From the NCBI GenBank assembly GCA_964627195.1, contig CAZVJU010000011.1:1-37508 (forward strand): a stretch of DNA of 37,508 nucleotides. Direction: 5' to 3'. Of this stretch, positions 13,321 to 20,832 are shown piece by piece; positions within the stretch are counted from its first letter, which is position 1, and the number at the start of each line of letters is the position of its first letter. The DNA comes from CAZVJU01 sp964627195 (GTDB lineage Bacteria; Patescibacteriota; Microgenomatia; UBA8517). The position numbers were made by a program, and so were the translations under genes. A model generated the notes under the pieces. That model made no database searches, was not told where the DNA came from, and saw only the letters and a program-made list of their open reading frames with translations.

Positions 13321-15977
13321 CTTTTCTGACGAGCCTTCTGAGCTACTTCATTTTCTTCGTCCTCATCTCCGTTTTTGTTTAGCGGGGCGACGGCTGCGAC
13401 GGAATCTGACTTATTAGTAAAGCGCATCAGAATTACACCTTGGGTGGCTCGGCCTAGCTGGGGAATGTTTTTGTTGGGAAGCTTAATTACCTGACCGTTT
13501 TTGGAAGTTATAACTATCTGATCAGTTTCATTTGTAACCATTGTTGCGGCGGCCAGTTTTCCTGTCTTGTCACTTACAACAGATGCTTTTACTCCCTTTC
13601 CTGCCCGTCTTTGCTCCGGAAAAAGATGAGTCGGAGTACGCTTCCCTAAACCGCGTTCGGAAATCGTCAAAATATCCCGGAAAAATTTCTTTCTTTTGTC
13701 CGTTGGTTTGACTTCTTTTGCCGGAAAAACTTCCATGCCTATAACATCATCATCTGCCTCCAGTTTTATCCCCTTCATTCCTGAGGTTGCCCGACCCATG
13801 GGGCGAGTATTTCCCTCAGGAAATTTTATGGCTTTACCTTTTTTTGTCACAAGCAAGATATAGTCGTCTCCTGAAGTGTCATGCACTGAAACCAGAGAAT
13901 CATTCTGATCGAGGCGAATAGCTATAAGACCTGAAACACGAAGATTTTCAAATTCCGTAACTTTAGTTTTTTTAACGACTCCCTTGGCGGTTGCCATGAT
14001 AAGATGTTTGCCTTTGGAATTTAAAGACAATATCGACATAATTTTTTCGTTTTGGTCAATTGCCAGAATGTTAACAATTGCTTGGCCTTTTGATTGGCGC
14101 GAGGACTCGGGAATTTCCCAGGCCTTGGTACCAAAAACTTTGCCGGTATTGGTAAAAAATAAAATAGTATCGTGGGTCGTTGCTGCAATGATTTGTTCTA
14201 TTTCATCTTCCTCTTTTGTAGTCATCCCTGTTACACCCTTGCCGCCACGCCGTTGGGCTCGATAGGTCGCTCGAGGTACTCTTTTGACATAGCCGGTCTT
14301 GGTGAGTGTGATAAGCGTTTCTTCTTTGGGAATAAGATCTTCCTCGGAGAACTCCCCGATCTTTTGTTTATAAATACGGGTCTTTCTTTCGTCGCCGAAT
14401 TTTTCTTTTACTTCAGTTAATTCTTTGACAATAATTTCCAAAACTTTACTCGGATCTTTCAAAATTGCAGTTAGTGCGTCTATAATTTTTTTGATTTCTT
14501 GATATTCTTTTTCAATTTTTTCCCGCTCTAAAGCAGCCAAACGCCTTAGCTGCATGTCGAGTATTGCCGTTGTCTGGACGTCAGTCAGCCCGAACTTTTT
14601 CATCAAGTTATTTTTTGCATCTTCCTGGGTTCGGCTATGGCGGATTATTGAAATTACTTCATCCAGATTATCCAGTGCAATTTTTAATCCTTCCAAGATA
14701 TGTGCCCGACGCTTAGCTGCGGTTAGTTCAAAAATTGTCCTTCGGGTGATTACTCTTTGCCTATGTCTTACATACTCGATAAGGATTTGTTTAATATTTA
14801 GGGTGTAAGGTGTTCCGTCTACTAATGCCACAAAATTTGCAGGGAAAGAGCTCTGGAGTTGCGTATGCTTAAAGAGATTATTAAGAACCGATTTAGGCCG
14901 TGCATCCCGCTTAAGATCAATAACTACTCGCATTCCGTCTTTGTCAGATTCATCTCTTAGATCTGAAATTCCGACTATTTTGCGCTCCTTTACCAAATCA
15001 GCGATCTTTTTAACAAGCAGGGACTTGTTTACCTGGTATGGAATTTCAGATATAACAACTTGTTGTTTACCCTGTCTGCCGGCAGACAGGTCTTTATCTC
15101 CCTCTTTTATTTCTGCAATTCCTCTGACCAGTATTCGTCCGCGGCCGGTTGCGTATACATCGCGCAGGGATGCTGCGTCATAAATTGCCCCGCCGGTTGG
15201 AAAATCAGGCCCGGGAACTATGTCGACCAGCTCTTCAATTGTGATATCGCTTTCAAATCCTACATGCGACGGTTTCTCTTGAGAGTCTTTTTCTTCCTTT
15301 ACTCCAGCGGCTAACAGGTTGATTTTTTTAATGACGAACTCCGTTTCTTCTTCCTGAGCTTTAGCCTCGAATGTAACTCTCCCCTTTTTAATTGTAGTAA
15401 TAATTGCTTCTACAACTTCTGATAAATTATGCGGGGGAATTTTAGTGGCCATGCCGACGGCAATTCCTTCTGAGCCCATAAGAAGAAGATTTGGTAAAAG
15501 TGCCGGCAGAAAGTTAGGCTCTTTGAGAGTTGCATCGAAGTTTTCAAAGAAAGCTACAGTCTCTTTTTCAATATCTTGCAGCATGTAGGCAGATATGGAT
15601 GCGAGTTTGACTTCGGTGTAGCGCATAGCCGCCGGCGGATCGCCGTCTACCGAACCGAAGTTACCTTGGCCTTTGATTAAAGGATATCGCAGGGAGAAAG
15701 TTTGGGCCATTCTGACGAGAGCATCATATACTGCCATGTCGCCATGAGGATGATATTTCCCCAAAACCTCTCCGACCACTTTTGCAGATTTTGTGAAAGC
15801 TGAGGTGTGGCTTAATCCCAACTGATGCATTGCGTAAAGAATTCTTCTGTGAACCGGTTTTAGGCCATCACGAACGTCAGGGAGAGCACGCGCAACAATG
15901 ACACTCATTGCATAGTCCAAATAGGACTTTTGCATCTCTTCTATAATGCTTGTTGGTTGTACTTTCCCAATTTCCAT
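13317..15977 (-). CDS. gyrA: DNA gyrase subunit A
   Basis: An 886-residue GyrA. The winged-helix domain has VGEVLGKYHPHGD and the catalytic Tyr120 in AAMRYTEVKL; the breakage-reunion core includes QGNFGS and PGPDFPTGG; the coiled coil lies around 400-480. The C-terminal pinwheel contains the GyrA box QRRGGKG, which marks gyrase rather than topoisomerase IV. Oddities: Met81 replaces the Ser usual in HGDSAVYD; residues about 197-243 are extra before DITIEELVD; residues about 295-303 are encoded by a perfect palindrome (15071-15090). GyrA with GyrB (22979-24928) introduces negative supercoils using ATP. A TAGTAT box lies 7 bases before the ATG. Confidence 0.97.
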   Translation of the reverse strand: MEIGKVQPTSIIEEMQKSYLDYAMSVIVARALPDVRDGLKPVHRRILYAMHQLGLSHTSAFTKSAKVVGEVLGKYHPHGDMAVYDALVRMAQTFSLRYPLIKGQGNFGSVDGDPPAAMRYTEVKLASISAYMLQDIEKETVAFFENFDATLKEPNFLPALLPNLLLMGSEGIAVGMATKIPPHNLSEVVEAIITTIKKGRVTFEAKAQEEETEFVIKKINLLAAGVKEEKDSQEKPSHVGFESDITIEELVDIVPGPDFPTGGAIYDAASLRDVYATGRGRILVRGIAEIKEGDKDLSAGRQGKQQVVISEIPYQVNKSLLVKKIADLVKERKIVGISDLRDESDKDGMRVVIDLKRDARPKSVLNNLFKHTQLQSSFPANFVALVDGTPYTLNIKQILIEYVRHRQRVITRRTIFELTAAKRRAHILEGLKIALDNLDEVISIIRHSRTQEDAKNNLMKKFGLTDVQTTAILDMQLRRLAALEREKIEKEYQEIKKIIDALTAILKDPSKVLEIIVKELTEVKEKFGDERKTRIYKQKIGEFSEEDLIPKEETLITLTKTGYVKRVPRATYRAQRRGGKGVTGMTTKEEDEIEQIIAATTHDTILFFTNTGKVFGTKAWEIPESSRQSKGQAIVNILAIDQNEKIMSILSLNSKGKHLIMATAKGVVKKTKVTEFENLRVSGLIAIRLDQNDSLVSVHDTSGDDYILLVTKKGKAIKFPEGNTRPMGRATSGMKGIKLEADDDVIGMEVFPAKEVKPTDKRKKFFRDILTISERGLGKRTPTHLFPEQRRAGKGVKASVVSDKTGKLAAATMVTNETDQIVITSKNGQVIKLPNKNIPQLGRATQGVILMRFTNKSDSVAAVAPLNKNGDEDEENEVAQKARQKS
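15071..15090. repeat. Perfect 20-bp palindrome inside gyrA
   Basis: The half-site CCTGTCTGCC is followed by its exact complement. It encodes about seven residues of GyrA (DLSAGRQ) in a loop before EIPYQVNK where other GyrA proteins are shorter. It looks like a dispersed palindromic element tolerated in-frame. Confidence 0.6.
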
Positions 15978-15987
15978 AAATATAATA

Positions 15988-16110
15988 CTAATCTACGAAT
16001 GTATCCGAATCTACAAATTACTACGAATAATTAAACCATAATTTCTCGGATTTATTAATTTGTAGTCATTCGCTGTATTCGGATAAGATTCGTAGTATTC
16101 GGATTATTGT
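15988..16110. repeat. Degenerate array of TACGAAT/TCCGAAT units in inverted arrangement
   Basis: Upstream of gyrA, blocks such as CTACGAAT, ATCCGAAT and CTACAAATTA recur at roughly 8-10 base spacing (15995-16030), and their complements (TAATTTGTAG, ATTCGGAT, ATTCGTAG) recur at 16055-16108. The two halves form a long imperfect hairpin. The remaining gap to 16210 shows nothing else recognisable. Confidence 0.65.
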
Positions 16111-16210
16111 TCCCTAACAAAAAAAGTAGGCTATTCGCCTGTATCTATTCTACCCTCCTGATTTTGAATAGGCAATAAGAGGATTATTCCGAAAAATTGG
16201 GTAAAAATAC

Positions 16211-16876
16211 TTACTTTTTCAGCGTCAGAAAATACTCTTCCCTGGGGAAAAATTTAAAGAACTTAGCGAGCTTCATGAACCCCAACATTTCGTCAACGTC
16301 TTTTTTCTGCGATTGATGGCATTTTAGCGACTTAATTTTTAAGTCCCAGAATTCTGATACATTGATTATGAGATCAACTTCTTTTTTGGAGTATCCCGGC
16401 GGAAAGTAGATGAAGTAATCTTTCATAAAATTGGAGCTTAATTTGGGAATACAGAAGTAAAGTAATTTTTTAATATGTTTTGTTTCCCGGAAAATGTACG
16501 AAGAGATCATGGAACAGAAAATATGATCTATATGGCCCGAAACACCTCTGGGTTCAAATGTAATGAGCGTATCAGGTTTTATAACATCAAGAACTTTTTG
16601 GATTTTCTTTACGATCTTGTGATAGATGTTATTGCACAGCTCACCGTCCGGAAATCCCAGAAAGTAAACTCTTTTTACTCCCAGAATACTAGCTGATTTT
16701 TTAAGCTCACCCTTTCGGATATCTGAAAGGCCTTTAGTTCCATTTGTATGGTCATTTCCGTCAGTTACGCAGATGAGGCTTACCTCTCCTTCTTGGGCAA
16801 ATTTAGCAATTGTTCCTGAAGGTCCAAAAGCTTCATCGTCAGGATGTGCAAAAATACAGACGGTTTTTTTCGGCAT
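16211..16876 (-). CDS. PIG-L/LmbE family deacetylase
   Basis: A 221-residue zinc-dependent N-deacetylase of the PIG-L (LmbE) family. The zinc site is visible: HPDDE at residues 11-15 (His, Asp) and GHIDH at 114-118 (His115, His118). CVTDGNDHTNG and LGFPDGEL are further family motifs. Members remove acetyl groups from GlcNAc-type sugars, for example in glycolipid or mycothiol-like pathways; the substrate here is unknown. It has a TATAAT box 10 bases before the ATG and stands alone downstream of the alkD remnant. Confidence 0.9.
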   Translation of the reverse strand: MPKKTVCIFAHPDDEAFGPSGTIAKFAQEGEVSLICVTDGNDHTNGTKGLSDIRKGELKKSASILGVKRVYFLGFPDGELCNNIYHKIVKKIQKVLDVIKPDTLITFEPRGVSGHIDHIFCSMISSYIFRETKHIKKLLYFCIPKLSSNFMKDYFIYFPPGYSKKEVDLIINVSEFWDLKIKSLKCHQSQKKDVDEMLGFMKLAKFFKFFPREEYFLTLKK

Positions 16877-16886
16877 ATTGAGGCTG

Positions 16887-16892
16887 ATTATA
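16887..16892 (-). promoter_or_regulatory. -10 box of the PIG-L gene
   Basis: Consensus TATAAT on the minus strand, 10 bases before ATG 16876. The -35 is not clear. Confidence 0.5.
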
Positions 16893-16921
16893 CACGAATG
16901 GAATCTGATTTGTAACCTAAA

Positions 16922-17806
16922 TCACTGGGTAGCTTGTAAGTAAGCTAAACGTTTACTTTCTGGGAAACGCTCGATAGCATAGCGAAGCATTGTTCGCGGC
17001 ATGTACTTATAGTGCTTTTTTAAAAAACTGTCTAAATCTTTTTCCGATCTTTTCCCTACTTCTCTGAGCATCCAACCTACTGCTTTGTGTATTAGATTAT
17101 GTTTATCTTTAAGTAAAATAATTCAGCTATTTTTAAAGTTTCTTCGAACCGATGTTTTTTAATAAAATTAAAATAAAATTAAAAGTCGAAATTATGGCAA
17201 TTCACCCCTCCCATAGATTTTCGGATCTCGCAAAAAAAGTGAGATTTTCATGGACCTTTAAAGGCCTGGCCTTGCATGGCTGTCGCACAACCTGGATTTT
17301 CAAACAAGTACTCCCCTACTATTTTATCGGCTGATAAATCCACCAAATCCCAATTATTAACATATCTTGTATTTTTGAGATAAAAGCGCTAGATCTTTGC
17401 TTTAAGATTTTTGTCTGCTTTTTTAAGCTAATTCAATTCATCCACGTCTTTAGACGTGGATGAATTGAATCATTGAAAATTCAAACGCCTGTGGCGAATG
17501 AAGCTCGAAGGACCACGGCATAAGATGTGGACTTCTATATTGGTTGCCTAAAATTAGAAGTGTCACTAGTCTTTTTTAGTGGATTTTTGACTTTTAAAGT
17601 TTTTGTATTTCTTCTAGGGATAAATCTTTATACTTTTTAGCAACCTTCCGGGAGTTTGGGATAATTACACCTATGAATTTATCCCCTTCGGCATATTCTC
17701 CCAGTCCTGTTTTGAAAAACCGAGGAAAAAATTTTGCTTTTACTGCATCTGAATAAAGCGCCAAGTCTGTACTTAGTTTGGTGGCTGTTAACTTTAAGAA
17801 GCCCAT
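16922..17806 (-). pseudogene. Decayed DNA alkylation repair gene (AlkD-like)
   Basis: Pieces of one AlkD-family protein can be read in order on the minus strand. The N-terminus (17806 to about 17597) gives FFKTGLGEYAEGDKFIGV and VAKKYKDLSLEEIQKL, then a TAA; reading on gives KSKIH, a second stop, then LVTLLILGNQY. After a block of about 110 bases the frame resumes with KKADKNLK, a TAG, then FYLKNTRYVNNWDLVDLSA (about 17310-17370). A damaged stretch still shows ARSENLWE, a TGA and IAIIST. The C-terminus (about 17125-16922) reads LIHKAVGWMLREVGKR, MPRTMLRYAIERFPESKR and stops. With several stops, frameshifts and an insertion, this HEAT-repeat DNA glycosylase gene is inactive. Confidence 0.88.
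17424..17540. repeat. Palindromic element interrupting alkD
   Basis: Bases 17431-17449 and 17452-17470 form a perfect 19-bp inverted repeat with a TT loop (core CCACGTCTTTAGACGTGG). Next come CGCC-TGT-GGCG and an AGCTCGAAGG block. The element sits exactly where homology to AlkD breaks (after GNQY) and resumes (KKADKN), so it was probably inserted. Edges are estimated from where the protein reading stops and restarts. Confidence 0.65.
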
Positions 17807-17821
17807 TACAAAGATTATACT

Positions 17822-18511
17822 TTACTGGTTTAACCCGAGAAGTTTTCTGGCTTTATTTTGGCAAACTGGCCAGGCACCAAAACCGTCTCGGGCCATTTTA
17901 AAGGCAGCCGTTCTAATCGCCTCTTCAGTATTATAGCGGAGGTTTGGATTGGTATCTAATCCCATTGCACGTCTGTTTGATGCCCATGTTGAAGCAACAA
18001 ATTGGTAGATTCCGGCATAAGGACCATTCACAGCAGTGTTTCTGAAGCCAGACTCACATTTTGCAATATGGATCATCATCTCTTTATTTACACCATACTC
18101 TGAAGCATACCTTTCTATTAATTGGCTAACATCCTGAGGCGCGACTTGTGAATGAACAACGTATACCGCTGTTTGAGTTTGGGGCTTGTCTTTAGGTACC
18201 CTTGGTTGAGATTTGGGCACAGGCATAGGTGTTACCTTAGTGTTTGGAATTTCTTCCAGTGGCTTTTTAGAAACTGAACCAAATGTATATGTCCAGGCTA
18301 AAACCGGTTTAGATCCAGTTCTAAATTGGGATTCAGATTTATTTGAAGAGATCAGTTTTGGACTCCACAGAAATTCTTCCGGCCTAAAAGTATTTTGAAC
18401 ACTTTCCTTTACTTCAGTAACTTTACTAGGCATGCTGTTATTCACACCGTAGGACATCGGCACTGATGCCAAGAGTGCTCCTATTATAAAATGTTTGAAG
18501 TTCCTTCTCAT
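17822..18511 (-). CDS. Secreted lytic transglycosylase-like protein
   Basis: A 229-residue exported protein: N-terminal signal sequence (RRNFKHFIIGALLASVP), a Pro/Lys-rich linker (residues about 85-115), and a C-terminal lysozyme-fold domain with AKCESGF (probable catalytic Glu153), GIYQFVASTW and DGFGAWPVC. It resembles Rpf-like or SLT transglycosylases that cleave peptidoglycan glycan strands. I chose ATG 18511 because AAAGGTGG lies six bases before it; the GTG at 18520 overlaps that site. This is one of the few genes here with a clear Shine-Dalgarno sequence. A bound calcium or a disulfide between the two Cys is possible. Confidence 0.87.
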   Translation of the reverse strand: MRRNFKHFIIGALLASVPMSYGVNNSMPSKVTEVKESVQNTFRPEEFLWSPKLISSNKSESQFRTGSKPVLAWTYTFGSVSKKPLEEIPNTKVTPMPVPKSQPRVPKDKPQTQTAVYVVHSQVAPQDVSQLIERYASEYGVNKEMMIHIAKCESGFRNTAVNGPYAGIYQFVASTWASNRRAMGLDTNPNLRYNTEEAIRTAAFKMARDGFGAWPVCQNKARKLLGLNQ

Positions 18512-18630
18512 ATAAGCCACCTTTCAAATCTTTAAAAGTTATTAAAAATTAGAGAGATGACATGAGACTTTGAAGCAGGGTTGAAGTTAAATAGCGATGG
18601 GCTGAACTATACAATAATTACCAAAGAATA

Positions 18631-18828
18631 TCAAGTTTTTTCCAATTCCTGGATTTCTTCTTTTAAGCCGGCCACCATTGCCCGTAAGACCATAACTTTA
18701 TCGTGTTTTATTTCCGAAGCTGCTGATTCATGTTTCACTCCCCCATAGCCTATCATCTCTTTTGCTAATTTACCTTCGTAAACTACCAGTTTTTCTTTGA
18801 GCTTCACAAGTTTGTGTTGGTTTTGCAT
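18631..18828 (-). CDS. Small coiled-coil protein, unknown
   Basis: A 65-residue charged protein with heptad-like helices at both ends (LVKLKEKLVVYEGKLAKEM and VAGLKEEIQELEKT), likely a short helical hairpin. No family recognised. A TACAAT box lies 6 bases before the ATG, in the same arrangement as the divergent gene at 18878, which supports it being expressed. Confidence 0.6.
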   Translation of the reverse strand: MQNQHKLVKLKEKLVVYEGKLAKEMIGYGGVKHESAASEIKHDKVMVLRAMVAGLKEEIQELEKT

Positions 18829-18834
18829 TAGTAA

Positions 18835-18871
18835 ATTGTAGCAAATTTTCTTAAGATAATGGTTGTATAAT
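18835..18871. promoter_or_regulatory. Divergent leaderless promoters
   Basis: Minus strand: TACAAT (18840-18835), 6 bases before ATG 18828. Plus strand: TATAAT (18866-18871), 6 bases before ATG 18878. The two start codons are only 49 bases apart, so the promoters overlap. No good -35 is evident for either. Confidence 0.55.
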
Positions 18872-18877
18872 TAGCTC

Positions 18878-19642
18878 ATGAAGTTTCTGACTTATAACAT
18901 TTTAAATGGCGGCGAAGCAGGAATTCAATTAATTAAAGCGGTAATAGCCAAGGAAAATCCCGATTATGTAACTATTAGCGAAGCAAATACTTTTGCGAAA
19001 TCCAAAAGTAAACTACTAAAAGAAATCGCTTCGGACTTGAAGTATCCTTATTATGAAGTTGCACTTTCGGGAGAATACAACTATCACGTCGCGGTATTAT
19101 CAAGATTGAAATTTAAAAAGGTACTTCAGATCAAACCGTTAATGCGGGCAGGGATAATAACCATTGTTGATTCTCCGATTGGTGAACTTTCTATAATTAG
19201 TACTCATTTGACTCCATATACCGAAGATTTGAGGCTTCCGGAGGTTGATTTAATCGTCAAAACACAAAAGCCTTATCAAAACAAAATTCTCATGGGTGAT
19301 ATGAATTCTTTGTCACGCTACGATGGTTATAAGGAGGAAATGATAAAAAGTTTTAATGAAATGCAATTGAAGAAATTCACGACTGCCGGTCGTTTGAGGT
19401 TCGACGCAGTGGGAAAACTGGAGCTAAATGGATATAATGACACCGCGTTACTTTTTAAGAAAAACAAAGAGTACACTGTCCCGACTTCTCTAAACGAATA
19501 TCAGGCACATTCAAATATGCGGCTTGATTATATTTTCGTATCGAAATCTTTAATTGAAAACGTTAAAGATTATTCCGTTGTAAAGAACAATTTGACCGAC
19601 AAAGCCTCTGATCATTATCCCGTGGTTGTTGTGCTCGGTTGA
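18878..19642 (+). CDS. Endonuclease/exonuclease/phosphatase (EEP) family protein
   Basis: A 254-residue protein with the EEP fold motifs in order: TYNILNG (residues 5-11), ISEANTF (Glu binding Mg2+), STHLTPY (about 108-114), MGDMNS (Asp/Asn), LDYIFVSK and the terminal SDHYPV (catalytic His). The family includes AP endonucleases, sphingomyelinases and inositol phosphatases; lack of a signal peptide suggests a cytoplasmic nuclease or phosphatase. Substrate not predictable. Leaderless-type start, six bases after TATAAT. Confidence 0.87.
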   Translation: MKFLTYNILNGGEAGIQLIKAVIAKENPDYVTISEANTFAKSKSKLLKEIASDLKYPYYEVALSGEYNYHVAVLSRLKFKKVLQIKPLMRAGIITIVDSPIGELSIISTHLTPYTEDLRLPEVDLIVKTQKPYQNKILMGDMNSLSRYDGYKEEMIKSFNEMQLKKFTTAGRLRFDAVGKLELNGYNDTALLFKKNKEYTVPTSLNEYQAHSNMRLDYIFVSKSLIENVKDYSVVKNNLTDKASDHYPVVVVLG

Positions 19643-19646
19643 TTAA

Positions 19647-19754
19647 CTAACGTGCGAAGATGGAAATCAAAGCTTTTATGATGATAATTGCGAATACTAT
19701 AAAAGCACCGGCAAGAATTATTAAGAATGGTCTGAAATCTCCCCAACCTCTCAT
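19647..19754 (-). CDS. 35-residue single-span membrane peptide
   Basis: A short frame begins MRGWGDFRPFLIILAGAF and continues with a hydrophobic stretch to ALISIFAR, ending in TAG: one membrane helix with a basic, Trp-containing N-terminus. An extended -10 element (TGCTAGAGT; hexamer 19766-19761) lies 6 bases before the ATG, the same spacing as in neighbouring genes, which is the main reason for calling it. It fills the gap between two convergent genes. No family recognised. Confidence 0.55.
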   Translation of the reverse strand: MRGWGDFRPFLIILAGAFIVFAIIIIKALISIFAR

Positions 19755-19823
19755 GCTTTAACTCTAGCAGGTGTAGAGCAAATTGCAAACAAGAAGGTCT
19801 TATCTTGTTTCCATTTGCATTTA

Positions 19824-20777
19824 TTATGCTTCCATAATTCTGGGGCCAAAGAAGTTAACTACTTCCAATTTTTTTGGTCGGCCTCTTCTGAATCGATCAA
19901 TAGAACCTTGAGGTTTAATGAACTCTATTGGAAGAAATTCTTCTATTTTCCCCTCTTGAATTAATTGGAGTCGTAATTTTTCAAGCTCTTGCACAAATAT
20001 TTCTTCCCCCGGTAGCTGGGAATTGGTTTTGAGTTTTATAAGTATATGCCAGAGTTCGTGATACAAAGTACTTGCTACCGACTGTTCGGGCGTCAAAGTG
20101 AATTCTCCGTCACTTGGGGAAAGTATTGCCTTTCCGCTGATATCTGAGGCAGCGGTAACTACGACAAAGGAGGCAATCGGCCTTTCTAGAACGCGTGGAA
20201 TGATTCCGGTTGAAGTTTTTCCAACTGAGCGACAAAAATCAGCTGCGTTTGTCACCACACTTGGTATGACTCGGATACTTGAGTCAGGATCGTCTTCCGT
20301 CGTAACAAAACAAGATTGTGGAATTGAAGGAATGCCAAGATATATTTCAAATCCTTGAGAATTACCCGAAGCCGCGTTTGTGTAAACATCTTTCAACCTT
20401 TCTCGAGAGAGTGAGTCGGATTGAGGATCAAAACTTACCTGGTCAATTATTTTCGGAAATTGCTCAAAAAGATCATTAAATTTATCTGGATGAAATTTTA
20501 GGGCCTCGGGGTTATCTGTAAATACCGTTACTGGAATGTCTGATGGCCCTAGGGTTTGTCTATGAATTTCCTGCATACCTAGTCGTGTCAGTTGGCCGAG
20601 AAGGTCTTGTTTTGCCTCCATCTTAAGTCCTTCGATGTCTACTGTCTGTGTAGGTTCAGGAGTAACAGTTGAAAATTGGGGTACACAAGCAGCAAGAAGC
20701 GCTCCGGCCCCTCCTGCACTTGCCATCTTCAGCCAGTCTCTTCTCGATAGTGTTTTCGATCCGTGGTCTAATGGCAT
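19824..20777 (-). CDS. Tat-exported lipoprotein with HExxH motif, putative metalloprotease
   Basis: A 317-residue protein. The N-terminus has a twin-arginine motif (SRRDWLK, Arg12-Arg13), a hydrophobic segment and a lipobox ending in LAAC (Cys31), so it should cross the membrane folded by the Tat route and be lipid-anchored. HELWH at 240-244 with a following Glu-rich helix (GEEIFVQELE) suggests a zinc metallopeptidase site. The middle part (residues about 80-225) resembles nothing I recognise. A TATAAT box lies 8 bases before ATG 20777. No tat genes are in the window. Peptidase activity is inference. Confidence 0.72.
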   Translation of the reverse strand: MPLDHGSKTLSRRDWLKMASAGGAGALLAACVPQFSTVTPEPTQTVDIEGLKMEAKQDLLGQLTRLGMQEIHRQTLGPSDIPVTVFTDNPEALKFHPDKFNDLFEQFPKIIDQVSFDPQSDSLSRERLKDVYTNAASGNSQGFEIYLGIPSIPQSCFVTTEDDPDSSIRVIPSVVTNAADFCRSVGKTSTGIIPRVLERPIASFVVVTAASDISGKAILSPSDGEFTLTPEQSVASTLYHELWHILIKLKTNSQLPGEEIFVQELEKLRLQLIQEGKIEEFLPIEFIKPQGSIDRFRRGRPKKLEVVNFFGPRIMEA

Positions 20778-20785
20778 AGCGACGA

Positions 20786-20791
20786 ATTATA
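20786..20791 (-). promoter_or_regulatory. -10 box of the Tat lipoprotein gene
   Basis: Consensus TATAAT on the minus strand, 8 bases before ATG 20777; the gene therefore probably has its own near-leaderless transcript. Confidence 0.5.
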
Positions 20792-20832
20792 ACAAATTAA
20801 GAATTTTTATACCAGTTTTTGGAGTAACTTTT

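Noticed and set aside
17152..17334. 60-residue plus-strand frame within the alkD remnant
   Set aside because: The opposite strand encodes recognisable AlkD sequence (VNNWDLVDLSA and neighbours), so this frame is accidental.
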